A stretch of 43,111 bases of DNA from JBLFWJ01 sp047611425 (GTDB lineage Bacteria; Bacteroidota; Bacteroidia; UBA10329), in the NCBI GenBank assembly GCA_047611425.1, contig JBLFWJ010000004.1, positions 1-43,111 on the forward strand. The letters are read 5' to 3'. Below, piece after piece: positions 1 to 6,782 of the stretch. The translations under genes and the position numbers were made by a program. The notes below the pieces were generated by a model, which was not told where the DNA came from, did no database searches, and saw only the letters and a list, made by a program, of their open reading frames with translations. The stretch's first letter is position 1. Each line of letters starts with the position of its first letter.

Positions 1-304
1 ACCGCCAATCTGGTAGATAATTGGGGTGAGTAGCACAAATGCCGCCCTTCGACAAGCTCAGGGTGACATCTCCAACCAAATACGAGTAGCAATTGAGTCA
101 GCCACTCCGCCTGAAGCGGACAGCATGACGCTTATATGAAAGCTTGATTCCTATGGGAGTCAAAGGGAATACCGGCCTGTGTCTTCGAGTGCCTCAGACG
201 CCACAAATGCTGCCTTTCGAAGTGCTCAGGATGACATTGCCCACTGAATACCGATTGCAGAGCCGTCATCCAGAGCCTGTCGAAGGATGGTGCGCAACTC
301 CTTC
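1..304. repeat. Intergenic stretch with degenerate copies of a short repeat
   Basis: No credible gene lies here; the short open frames lack any family signature. Several imperfect copies of a module of the type CCTTCGACAAGCTCAGGGTGACA occur: 41-70 (forward), 182-201 (partial), 212-239 (forward) and 262-290 (reverse complement, GTCATCC...CTGTCGAAGG). The last two face each other and could pair as a long imperfect hairpin. At 106-120 a small hairpin (TCCGC/GCGGA) sits beside another CAGCATGAC end. A related copy recurs at 41680-41706. Intergenic modules of this kind are common in Bacteroidota genomes; their function is not known to me. Confidence 0.7.
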
Positions 305-991
305 TCAATCAATTGTGGAAACGCCATTGGCGTCCGTGGTCAATACCTCGCTCATGTAATCGAAGAATGGCCGCGTAGCTTGGAAGTACTTCAATACCTC
401 CTTGGCAAAACCAGGAGACTGTACCTCTTTATCGGTGAACGTTTTATGAACCGTAAAAGACTTGTATCGAAGCAGGTCAATATCTGGATGATCTTTTGGA
501 AAGTCTCTAGGTGCGGTCTTTAACTGCTGACCTTGTAATTCTCCAAAGTGCTTTTTAAAACTGGCTGAATTGATAATCTTCCGAAGTGGAGCTGCATCAA
601 GTGCGATTTCTTGGCGAATCCTTAGCAAGTCTTCTGCATTGGGTCCCCAAAAACCACCACCAACCATAGAATTACCGCCCGGTTGCAAATGGAAATAATA
701 GCCTCCTCTAAGTGCCTTGGTTGCACGTGCAAATCCACCAGAGAAACTGTTTTTATACGGGGCCTTGTTTTTCGAAAAACGTACATCGCGGTAGATGCGA
801 TACAGTTTCATTTTCTCAAGGTTATCCTGCTTTTGCATACCCTCGTTTATCTCTTCCGCCAGCACTTTGAAATGCTCATTTGCTGCGAGATACTTCGGCT
901 TGTTTTCTGCAAACCAATCGCGCGTATTATGCTGTTCTAAATCCTTTAGAAATTTGAAAACGGATGCGTCTAGGTGTGTCACTTTTGCCAT
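305..991 (-). CDS. DUF2461 domain-containing protein
   Basis: This 228-residue protein matches the DUF2461 (TIGR02453) family by eye. The N-terminal stretch has the FLKDLEQHNTRDWFAENKPKY pattern, followed by YRIYRDVRFSKNKAPYKNSF near residues 65-85 and GGYYFHLQPGG near 96-106, all in the usual order. Family members are about 210-230 residues, so it looks full length. No signal peptide is visible, so it is probably cytoplasmic. No biochemical function is established for the family as far as I know. It lies 9 nt downstream of the SGNH hydrolase gene on the same strand and may be co-transcribed with it. Its 3' end abuts the repeat-rich stretch at 1-304. Confidence 0.88.
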   Translation of the reverse strand: MAKVTHLDASVFKFLKDLEQHNTRDWFAENKPKYLAANEHFKVLAEEINEGMQKQDNLEKMKLYRIYRDVRFSKNKAPYKNSFSGGFARATKALRGGYYFHLQPGGNSMVGGGFWGPNAEDLLRIRQEIALDAAPLRKIINSASFKKHFGELQGQQLKTAPRDFPKDHPDIDLLRYKSFTVHKTFTDKEVQSPGFAKEVLKYFQATRPFFDYMSEVLTTDANGVSTID

Positions 992-1000
992 GCTACAATT

Positions 1001-1798
1001 TTACGATTCGTTGCCTGTAATAGGCTGATGTTTAATCAATGCTTCCTCCATCAGAAATGCTGCATAATTCTCTGCCCACTTTTGGTAGGTAAGCACCGAA
1101 GGATGCACCCCATCACTGAAGAAATCGGATGGCCCAAGGTCGAGATTATTGTCCTCCACCCAACTGCTAAAGTCAAGCTGGGCAGTATCGAAAAAGACAT
1201 TGTCCATATCCTTGGTCACTGCCGCTAACGTCAGGCCTAAATAATCTACCTGATTGCCAATGGCGTTTTGCATAAGACTTGAAAACGCAGGAAATTCACG
1301 AACAGGAGGCATATTGGCAAAGGCAATAGGAACCGAACCATGCTTGGCTCTGATCTCCTCAATCAATTTGCGAATGTTTTTTCCCCATTGGTAAGGCGTG
1401 GTAAACTCAAACGCATCGTTCCCCCCTAGCCCAACCACAATCAAATCAATCTTGGTCTCTTTTACAAGAGGTAGAATCTCTAGATGCACCTTCTTGGCGG
1501 TATACCCACTTTTAGCATAAACCGACCAGTTAATGGTACGACCTATAGCCGATGCCAGGTGCGTTGCCAACGTTCCAGTAAATCCTTCGCTGTGGGTCTC
1601 TACGCCTACTCCCGCTAACGTACTTTCTCCCAGCGTTACCAGCTGAAAAGGGGTGCTCCCAGCCACGTTTACCGAACCATGTGGTTCAACCGCTTCGGGC
1701 AGATCGTGAATATTCCTCTTAAGAATCTTGCTCTGCACATACATGACCGGAAACGCAGGTATGTTCTTTATGATGTTGAGGAAATACGAACGATTCAT
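1001..1798 (-). CDS. SGNH/GDSL-family hydrolase
   Basis: This is a 265-residue esterase/lipase-type hydrolase. The block I nucleophile is Ser59 in LGESTLAG, the block III asparagine is Asn127 in GLGGNDAF, and the block V pair is Asp229/His232 in DGVHPS; together these make the SGNH set. The first about 45 residues are a non-catalytic extension with a weakly hydrophobic stretch (FLNIIKNIPAFPVMYV) but no clear signal peptide. The substrate cannot be read from the sequence; an ester of a lipid or acylated glycan is typical. It precedes the DUF2461 gene by 9 nt on the same strand. Confidence 0.85.
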   Translation of the reverse strand: MNRSYFLNIIKNIPAFPVMYVQSKILKRNIHDLPEAVEPHGSVNVAGSTPFQLVTLGESTLAGVGVETHSEGFTGTLATHLASAIGRTINWSVYAKSGYTAKKVHLEILPLVKETKIDLIVVGLGGNDAFEFTTPYQWGKNIRKLIEEIRAKHGSVPIAFANMPPVREFPAFSSLMQNAIGNQVDYLGLTLAAVTKDMDNVFFDTAQLDFSSWVEDNNLDLGPSDFFSDGVHPSVLTYQKWAENYAAFLMEEALIKHQPITGNES

Positions 1799-1957
1799 TG
1801 CTGTAAGGCGTGGCGAGCAAAGCTAACCGTCAATACCATTCGAATGTTCTACTAAGAAAGACGGAATATTGGCTTTACTGTTTGTCTATTGAAGTTTGAG
1901 TCAGTTTAGAGTATGTGTAAGTGAGACCCGATCCGTCATATCTTAAATATCTCAACC

Positions 1958-1989
1958 TTTTGTAACACCATCGATTACCTTGCATCCAA
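1958..1989 (+). promoter_or_regulatory. Predicted ECF sigma promoter of the sigma factor gene
   Basis: The element TTTTGTAACACC-N11-TGCATCCAA lies 28 nt upstream of the sigma gene start. The same two blocks, with exactly the same 11-nt gap, recur at 2960-2991. A GTAAC core in the upstream block is typical of ECF -35 elements. Recurrence directly upstream of an ECF sigma gene and of the next operon suggests an autoregulated promoter. Confidence 0.72.
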
Positions 1990-2017
1990 AGATTAGAACA
2001 ACTAAACTTTTGGCGCT

Positions 2018-2890
2018 ATGAAGAATCCACTTGCAGATAATTATTCCGAAGAGGCAAATTTGGCTTTGGTTGACCAAGTTCTTGATGGCAATTCAAAGGC
2101 ACTTAATCAACTTGTAGACATTCATCAAGCATTCATTTACAATGTGGCTTGGAAAATGACGCATAGCAATGAGGATGCCTTGGATCTGACGCAAGAGGTG
2201 CTGATTAAAGTGATAACCAAACTATCCACTTTCAAAAGTAAAAGTGCCTTTAGAACGTGGCTTTATCGTATCGTTTTTAATGAGTTTTTGCAGACAAAAC
2301 GCAAAGCCAAAGAAGAGGTCTTTTCCAGCTTTGAGGTACACGAGCAACAACTGAATGCCTTACCGAATCCTGAGCTCAGCCCAGAGGAGGAATTGGAGTT
2401 GAAGGACTACACCCGCGAGGTGAAGCTCCGATGCACTTCGGCTATGCTCATCTGCCTAGACCGGGAACAACGACTGCTCTACCTGCTAGGAGAAATGTTT
2501 GGAATTGATCATAATGTGGGTGCCGAGATATTCAACATTACGCCACAGAATTTCCGAGTAAAACTGAGCCGTGCCAGAAAGGAGCTACACAACTATATGG
2601 AACACCAGTGTGGGTTGATCAATAAGTCGAATCCGTGTCGTTGTTCAAAGAAAGCCAAGGTTGCTTTGAAGATGGGCGTATTGAATGAGGACAACCTCAT
2701 TTTCAAACCTTCTTACACAAAGAAAATTCGTGATTTTGTTTCTGAAAATCAGGATACGATGACCTCGGTTTTGGACAGGAAGTATGTTGAGGTGTACCGA
2801 GATCATCCTGGCAAATCGGAGTTCGATTCGGAAACAGTGATCAGTAAGATTATCAACGACCAGACGATTAAAAACCTATTCAATATATAG
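2018..2890 (+). CDS. ECF-type RNA polymerase sigma factor with C-terminal extension
   Basis: This is a 290-residue sigma-70 family factor. Region 2 spans about residues 30-100 (LVDIHQAFIYNVAWKMT, DALDLTQEVLIKV, AFRTWLYRIVFNEFLQTKRK). Region 4 spans about 140-195, ending in the helix-turn-helix VGAEIFNITPQNFRVKLSRARKEL. It lacks regions 1 and 3, as expected for ECF factors. A tail of about 95 residues follows and begins with the cysteine motif CGLINKSNPCRC, seen in a Bacteroidota ECF subgroup. No anti-sigma gene is adjacent; the tail may serve for self-regulation (inference). Its own promoter (1958-1989) recurs before the SRPBCC-dehalogenase pair, its likely target. A short AAGAG/CTCTT stem with nine Ts follows the gene. 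Confidence 0.9.
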   Translation: MKNPLADNYSEEANLALVDQVLDGNSKALNQLVDIHQAFIYNVAWKMTHSNEDALDLTQEVLIKVITKLSTFKSKSAFRTWLYRIVFNEFLQTKRKAKEEVFSSFEVHEQQLNALPNPELSPEEELELKDYTREVKLRCTSAMLICLDREQRLLYLLGEMFGIDHNVGAEIFNITPQNFRVKLSRARKELHNYMEHQCGLINKSNPCRCSKKAKVALKMGVLNEDNLIFKPSYTKKIRDFVSENQDTMTSVLDRKYVEVYRDHPGKSEFDSETVISKIINDQTIKNLFNI

Positions 2891-2924
2891 GCTGGCCTAC
2901 CGACCCGAAATCGCTTAAAGAATG

Positions 2925-2955
2925 AAGAGTCCCAATTCTAGCCTCTTTTTTTTTG
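2925..2955 (+). terminator. Weak possible terminator after the sigma gene
   Basis: A 5-bp stem (AAGAG at 2925-2929, CTCTT at 2943-2947) with a 13-nt loop runs into a tract of nine Ts. The stem is short, so termination is only plausible. It separates the sigma gene from the second ECF-type promoter at 2960. Confidence 0.35.
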
Positions 2956-2959
2956 TCGG

Positions 2960-2991
2960 TTTTGTAACACCTCCAGTTTTTCTGCATCCAA
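2960..2991 (+). promoter_or_regulatory. Predicted ECF sigma promoter of the SRPBCC-dehalogenase pair
   Basis: TTTTGTAACACC-N11-TGCATCCAA, matching the element at 1958-1989 in 21 of 21 block positions and in spacing, while the 11-nt spacers differ. It lies 44 nt upstream of the gene at 3036. No further copy was noticed in the window. Confidence 0.72.
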
Positions 2992-3035
2992 CTAACAAAC
3001 GGGCGAAAATCGCACAGACATAAATCGAGTAAATC

Positions 3036-3611
3036 ATGAAAAAGAAAAAAATGTTAATAGCACTATTGGTAACCATAATCGTACTTGTTCTGGTGCAGGT
3101 CTTCGCATCAAGAACGATGCACTTTGAAGAAGAGGTGGTCGTAGAAAAGAGTATTGACGATGCATGGGATGTGCTTGGCAATCAATTTACCGAGGCGCAT
3201 CTTTGGTCTAAGAATTTCAAAACATCAGAGCCCGCTGGAAACCCAAAGCTTCCAGGGCTTGCGTACTTACATCGCGCCACAACCACAGACAAAGGTGTTA
3301 ATTGGCAAGAATTGGACACATACAATCCTACCGATTACAGCTTATCCTACCATGTTTCTAAAGGCGTGCCGCCAATTGCTAAAAGCCTAAAAGGAGAATG
3401 GAGCCTGACAAAAATGGGAGACGAGCAATCAAGGCTGAAAATTCACTTCATTTTTGAATCTAAAGGAATACTTGGATTGGTCATGAGCCCAATAATCGCG
3501 AAGAAGTTAGAAAATGCGTCTAAAGAGATTGGGGAAGAATTCAAATACTATGTAGAAAACGGGAAGCCACATCCAAGAAAAGTGGAGGACATGAAAAACC
3601 CATCCAAATAA
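3036..3611 (+). CDS. Membrane-anchored SRPBCC (START-like) family protein
   Basis: This is a 191-residue protein. Residues 3-24 form a lysine-preceded hydrophobic helix (KKKKMLIALLVTIIVLVLVQVFA), a likely uncleaved N-terminal anchor or signal. From about residue 29 the pattern MHFEEEVVVEKSIDDAWDVLGNQF...LWSKNF is the first strand and helix of an SRPBCC/polyketide-cyclase-like fold, and the C-terminal helix (about 150-175) is also present. Such domains bind hydrophobic ligands. The haloalkane dehalogenase gene follows after 8 nt, so the two are almost certainly co-transcribed from the ECF-type promoter at 2960. A role in binding or handing over a hydrophobic substrate is inference. Confidence 0.72.
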   Translation: MKKKKMLIALLVTIIVLVLVQVFASRTMHFEEEVVVEKSIDDAWDVLGNQFTEAHLWSKNFKTSEPAGNPKLPGLAYLHRATTTDKGVNWQELDTYNPTDYSLSYHVSKGVPPIAKSLKGEWSLTKMGDEQSRLKIHFIFESKGILGLVMSPIIAKKLENASKEIGEEFKYYVENGKPHPRKVEDMKNPSK

Positions 3612-3619
3612 GACCAATC

Positions 3620-4498
3620 ATGAGCAAGCCAATTTCAGCCGAATTCCCTTTCAAGTCAAAATTTGTTGAAGTGAAAGGGTCGAATATGCACTACATAGAT
3701 GAGGGCGAAGGTGACCCGATACTCTTTCTTCACGGAAACCCAACATCTTCTTACTTGTGGCGGAACGTAATTCCGTACCTGACGGACAAAGGACGATGCA
3801 TAGCTCTAGATCACATAGGAATGGGGAAATCTGACAAGCCAGATATCGACTACGGTTTTAAGGATACTTCCGAATATTTGGAAGGATTTATTGAAAAGCT
3901 CGGATTGAAAAATATTACGCTAGTTATTCACGATTGGGGCGGAATGTTGGGCTTTCACTATGCCAATATGAACCGGGATAATGTGAAGGCGATTGCATTT
4001 ATGGAAGCGGCAATTGACCTTCCGCGTTATGAAACAATGCCAGCATCAATTAAAATGGCGTTAACGATGATGCGAACGGAATTCTTAGGTGGGTTGTTGG
4101 TAAGACGAGCAAATATTTTCATAACCAAAATGCTGCCCGACCTTATTGATAGGAAACTAACAGACGAGGAAATGGCTTATTACGCAGCTCCCTATCCTGA
4201 CGCGAAGAGCAGAAAGCCTTTACACAGATGGCCACAGGATGTTGCCATAAAAGGCAAGCCAGCATTTAGCGCAGAAAGACTTAGAAATTATGCCAAATGG
4301 TTGAGGCAAACCGAAATTCCAAAATTGTGTCTTTACGTTACACCCGGTGTCGGATTTCAAGAACCTGATCTCGAGATTGTGCAAAAGGAATTCAAAAACA
4401 CAAAGGTGATTTATCTCGGAGAGGGAGGACATTTTATCCAAGAAGATTACCCGCATGAGATTGGTCAAGGGATTGCGGATTGGTATGACGGGATTTAG
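3620..4498 (+). CDS. Haloalkane dehalogenase-like alpha/beta hydrolase
   Basis: This 292-residue enzyme of the LinB/DhaA type (HLD-II) would cleave carbon-halogen bonds hydrolytically (EC 3.8.1.5). Visible active-site residues are Asn40 in HGNPTSSYLWRN and Trp106 beside the nucleophile (halide-binding pair), nucleophile Asp105 in HDWGG, and base His271 in GGHFIQED. Length and spacing agree with the family, and there is no signal peptide. It is the second gene of a pair with the SRPBCC protein. Placement under a predicted ECF promoter would link dehalogenase expression to a stress or envelope signal, which is inference. The natural substrate is unknown. Confidence 0.88.
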   Translation: MSKPISAEFPFKSKFVEVKGSNMHYIDEGEGDPILFLHGNPTSSYLWRNVIPYLTDKGRCIALDHIGMGKSDKPDIDYGFKDTSEYLEGFIEKLGLKNITLVIHDWGGMLGFHYANMNRDNVKAIAFMEAAIDLPRYETMPASIKMALTMMRTEFLGGLLVRRANIFITKMLPDLIDRKLTDEEMAYYAAPYPDAKSRKPLHRWPQDVAIKGKPAFSAERLRNYAKWLRQTEIPKLCLYVTPGVGFQEPDLEIVQKEFKNTKVIYLGEGGHFIQEDYPHEIGQGIADWYDGI

Positions 4499-4515
4499 AC
4501 GTTGAAGTCACGTCT
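4497..4515 (+). other. Small hairpin overlapping the dehalogenase stop codon
   Basis: The inverted repeat AGACGT/ACGTCT with a 7-nt loop begins inside the TAG stop and is followed by only three Ts. It could be a weak terminator for the operon or an attenuator between convergent units (the AraC remnant ends at 4520). Confidence 0.3.
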
Positions 4516-4519
4516 TTGC

Positions 4520-4744
4520 CTAAGCCATTGCCATTTCCCGATTGTATTTCCCTCGGTACTCCAATGGAGATAAACCAGTGTACTTTCTAAACGTATTTCG
4601 AAAGGCTTTCTCATCAAGGTAGCCAACGCCATACATTACTTCGTTGATGTTCTTGGTTGTTGCTTCTAAGCTCTTTTTGGCTGCTTCAATCTTCACACGC
4701 TGAATGTATTCCAATGGTGTGTTGGAAGTGGCTTTCTTAAACCT
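4520..4744 (-). pseudogene. AraC-family regulator, 3' fragment only
   Basis: The frame reads from RFKKATSNTPLEYIQRVKIE through NINEVMYGVGYLDEKAFRNTFRKYTGLSPLEYR to the stop. This is the last about 75 residues of an AraC/XylS DNA-binding domain: the end of the first HTH recognition region and all of the second HTH. The sensory domain and the first HTH helices are missing, and no ATG or GTG start is available. Going upstream, the sequence switches within GCAGGTTTA into the head of an NADH dehydrogenase-like gene in another frame. It is therefore a remnant fused to an unrelated gene head, not a functional regulator. Confidence 0.82.
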
Positions 4745-4812
4745 GCAAATCCACTTCCAATTATTACAATTCTTGGAAGGTCGAGGGTTGGAATATTGAG
4801 GCCATTTTCCAT
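4738..4812 (-). pseudogene. NDH-2-like NAD(P)/FAD oxidoreductase, 5' fragment only
   Basis: From the ATG at 4812 the frame reads MENGLNIPTLDLPRIVIIG followed by SGFAGL. This is the start of a type II NADH dehydrogenase-like flavoprotein, ending in the GxGxxG dinucleotide-binding turn (GSGFAG, residues 19-24). The NIP...PRIVIIG opening is typical of Bacteroidota NDH-2. After about 25 codons the sequence runs into the AraC tail in another frame. The two frames overlap at AGGTTTA (4744-4738), so the junction could have arisen at a short shared sequence. Full NDH-2 proteins exceed 400 residues, so this is a small remnant. Confidence 0.68.
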
Positions 4813-4910
4813 GCTTTAAAGGTCGGAATTATAGGTTCCTAACTTCGCTATTTCGGGGATTTTATTTGCTGGAATTAATGGCGAATCCGTTTAGTTTTCT
4901 CAGCGTTTAA

Positions 4911-4943
4911 GTTGTCAATCGAGACTTTTGATTCCGATATTTG
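4911..4943 (+). promoter_or_regulatory. Possible Bacteroidota-type promoter of the small membrane protein
   Basis: GTTG (4911-4914), 21 nt, then GATATTTG (4936-4943), which differs from TAnnTTTG at one position. It lies 18 nt before the start at 4962. Confidence 0.35.
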
Positions 4944-4961
4944 AGGATGTAGAGTAAAGAA

Positions 4962-5210
4962 ATGACAGAACAAGAGCTTTCAGCGCTAACAGATGAAGCG
5001 CTACTTCAGGAAGCGAAAAAAATGAAATCGGATGCGATGATGCACGCAGTACTGATTGGCATTATGATTGGCGTTGTCATTTACGGTGTTGCGAAAAACA
5101 ACCTTGGGTTCTTGACACTTATTCCTTTGTTCTTAGCCTACAAAGTATTTCATAAGCCGGATAGGAATAAGGCATTGAAGAAAGTGTTGAAAGAAAGAAA
5201 TCTGGAATAA
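4962..5210 (+). CDS. Small two-helix membrane protein, function unknown
   Basis: An 82-residue protein with a charged N-terminus (MTEQELSALTDEALLQEAKKMK), two hydrophobic helices at about 27-46 (AVLIGIMIGVVIYGVA) and 49-64 (GFLTLIPLFLAYKVF), and a lysine-rich tail (NKALKKVLKERNLE). Small proteins with this layout (acidic start, two helices, basic coil end) occur widely in Bacteroidota, but I cannot assign a function. It appears intact although it lies between the NDH-2/AraC remnant and the agmatine deiminase remnant. The 35-bp direct repeat starts 9 nt after its stop. Confidence 0.7.
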   Translation: MTEQELSALTDEALLQEAKKMKSDAMMHAVLIGIMIGVVIYGVAKNNLGFLTLIPLFLAYKVFHKPDRNKALKKVLKERNLE

Positions 5211-5219
5211 GGCATAGCG

Positions 5220-5254
5220 AACCCTACCTTAGGCACTGAATCACGCATTGCTCA
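5220..5254 (+). repeat. 35-bp direct repeat, copy 1
   Basis: An identical 35-bp sequence (starts AACCCTACCTTAGG, ends CACGCATTGCTCA) occurs at 10490-10524 in the same orientation. Flanks differ on both sides apart from chance. Each copy lies shortly upstream of a truncated gene head: 52 nt before the deiminase fragment here, 10 nt before the P450 fragment at the other copy. Confidence 0.9.
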
Positions 5255-5306
5255 GTCGCCTTAATACGATTGGGGATTCGGGATCGTATCTAAGAGAATA
5301 CACACC

Positions 5307-5864
5307 ATGTTTAAAATCTATCTACTGGTTATCATGATGATTATTGGTTTGTACACCAAGGCACAGACCGTAGCGTACACCATGCCCGAAGAGACCGAGG
5401 AACATGAGGGCACTTGGATCCAGTGGCCACACAACTATCTCTATGGTCCTTGGTATAGGGATGATGTGGAAAGTACGTTCATAGAAATGACCGATGCTTT
5501 ACAGAGCGGAGAGAACGTACACATCATTGCTTATGATAGCACTGAGCTGGCTTATATTATTGACGTGCTAGCCACAGCCAATGTTCCTTTCACCAACATT
5601 GATTTTTTTGTTCATCAAACGGATGATGTATGGAGCCGAGACAATGGCCCAATGTTCGTTTACAACGAGTCTAACGAGCTCACCATTTTGGATTGGGGAT
5701 TCAACGGCTGGGGGTCTGATGCGCCCTACGCAAAGTGTGACGTTATCCCTCAAAGTGTGGGCACAGACTTGAGCCTTCCGGTAATTAACCTCAACAGTGT
5801 TGTGCTGGAAGGTGGTGCCATAGAGCATGACGGACACGGAACAATGATGGCTACCCGTAGTTAA
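5307..5864 (+). pseudogene. Secreted agmatine/peptidylarginine deiminase, 5' fragment
   Basis: The frame encodes a signal peptide (residues 1-19, MFKIYLLVIMMIIGLYTKAQ) and the first half of a Porphyromonas-type deiminase of the guanidine-modifying superfamily. Motifs seen are HEGTWIQWP, QTDDVWSRDNGP (substrate-binding Asp/Arg region) and LEGGAIEHDGHGTMMATRS. It stops at residue 186, just where the family continues toward its catalytic His and Cys. Full-length proteins are about 340 or more residues, so the enzyme cannot be active. After GCTACCCGTAG the sequence passes into an RND transporter fragment in the +1 frame. Confidence 0.85.
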
Positions 5865-6033
5865 TGTAACTGTCAACCTTCCAGCTGGCGACCTTGACGC
5901 AGGCATGGAGGTAGTTACTCATACCAGAAAAATGGTAGAGGAATGGAAAGCCGACTATCCCGGTCATGAAACCTATTTATCAGGGATTGTCATGCTTAAT
6001 GGAGCCTTTACAGAAAGTGCTATGTCAGACATG
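5851..6033 (+). pseudogene. RND/MMPL-family exporter, internal fragment
   Basis: In the frame of codon 5851 the sequence reads LPVVNVTVNLPAGDLDAGMEVVTHTRKMVEEW and later YLSGIVMLNGAFTESAMSDM. This resembles the periplasmic porter-type region of large RND/MMPL exporters just before a transmembrane bundle (compare the family pattern GxVMxNxAFxEAxxxDM). Only about 60 residues of a protein normally 750 or more residues long remain. It begins within the 3' end of the deiminase fragment and ends where another frame takes over. The assignment is by motif memory only. Confidence 0.62.
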
Positions 6034-6086
6034 ATTTTACTGTATCTGATGGCGAGTTTCTCCCGATCAGTCTTTTTCTTAAATAA
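6033..6086 (+). pseudogene. Short C-terminal tail of an unidentified gene
   Basis: A third reading frame (codons at 6033 onward) reads DFTVSDGEFLPISLFLK and then TAA at 6084-6086. It takes over where the RND fragment loses family resemblance. It may be the last 17 codons of a third gene, giving a three-part mosaic from 5307 to 6086. The alternative is that the RND frame simply continues as decayed sequence. Nothing else is seen before the convergent SDR gene ends at 6099. Confidence 0.35.
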
Positions 6087-6098
6087 TCCAAACATATC

Positions 6099-6782
6099 TT
6101 ATCCTTTTATGGTTGAGATTCCTCCGTCAACTTTAATTACTTGACCTGTCACCCACGAACTTTCGTCAGATAGGAGATAAGCCACTGCGTTGGCAATGTC
6201 TTCGCTTGTTCCTATGCGTTTAAGCGGGTGACGTTCTGCATTTGCGTCTTTCTTTTGCTCGCTGTTCAATAACCGACCAGCAAGCGGGGTATCTGTTAAA
6301 GATGGAGCAACACAATTTACTCTAATTGTTGGCGCTAGTTCCGCGGCTAAGGAACGCGTTAACCCTTCGATGGCGCCTTTAGATACAGCCACTTGGGAAT
6401 GGAAATTGAAGCCTTGTTGCACAGCAACAGTTGAGAACATAACCACGGAGCCTTTTCCTGCTTTCAGATTCGGCAAAACCTGTTGAATGATTCTGATGGC
6501 GCCTATAGTTTGTAATTGCAAATCAGCTACAAACTCTTCTGGTTTTATTCGGTGAAACGGCTTTAGGTTAATGCTGCCCGGACAGTAGACCAATCCGTGT
6601 AGTTCCTCTGAAACGAAATCCAAATTATACTCATCACTCGTAACATCTAAATGATGATAGTTGACTTCGTTAACTGGATTTAGATTGTACGTAGCATACG
6701 CAACGTCTCCGTTTACGAGTAGCTTTTCTACCACGGCTTTTCCTATTCCAGAAGAGCCACCGATAACGAGTATTTCTTTCAT
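6099..6782 (-). CDS. Short-chain dehydrogenase/reductase lacking the usual catalytic Tyr
   Basis: A 227-residue SDR with the NAD(P)-binding turn GGSSGIG (8-14), the Asp of LDV (46), a substituted NNAG position (YCPG, 66-69), catalytic-type Ser117 in MFSTVAV, Lys135 in VSKGA, and the C-terminal WVTGQVIKVDGG motif. The position of the YxxxK tyrosine is Val131 (HSQVAVSKG). Several Bacteroidota SDRs have the same FHxxxAxxKGA variant, so this looks like a divergent subfamily rather than damage. It is the last gene of the ABC operon and overlaps the LolA-like gene by 4 nt (6779-6782). Its substrate is unknown. Confidence 0.86.
   Translation of the reverse strand: MKEILVIGGSSGIGKAVVEKLLVNGDVAYATYNLNPVNEVNYHHLDVTSDEYNLDFVSEELHGLVYCPGSINLKPFHRIKPEEFVADLQLQTIGAIRIIQQVLPNLKAGKGSVVMFSTVAVQQGFNFHSQVAVSKGAIEGLTRSLAAELAPTIRVNCVAPSLTDTPLAGRLLNSEQKKDANAERHPLKRIGTSEDIANAVAYLLSDESSWVTGQVIKVDGGISTIKG

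Noticed and set aside
1..304. Two short open frames at the left edge as genes
   Set aside because: They are built of the intergenic repeat sequence and overlap the 3' end of DUF2461 on the other strand.
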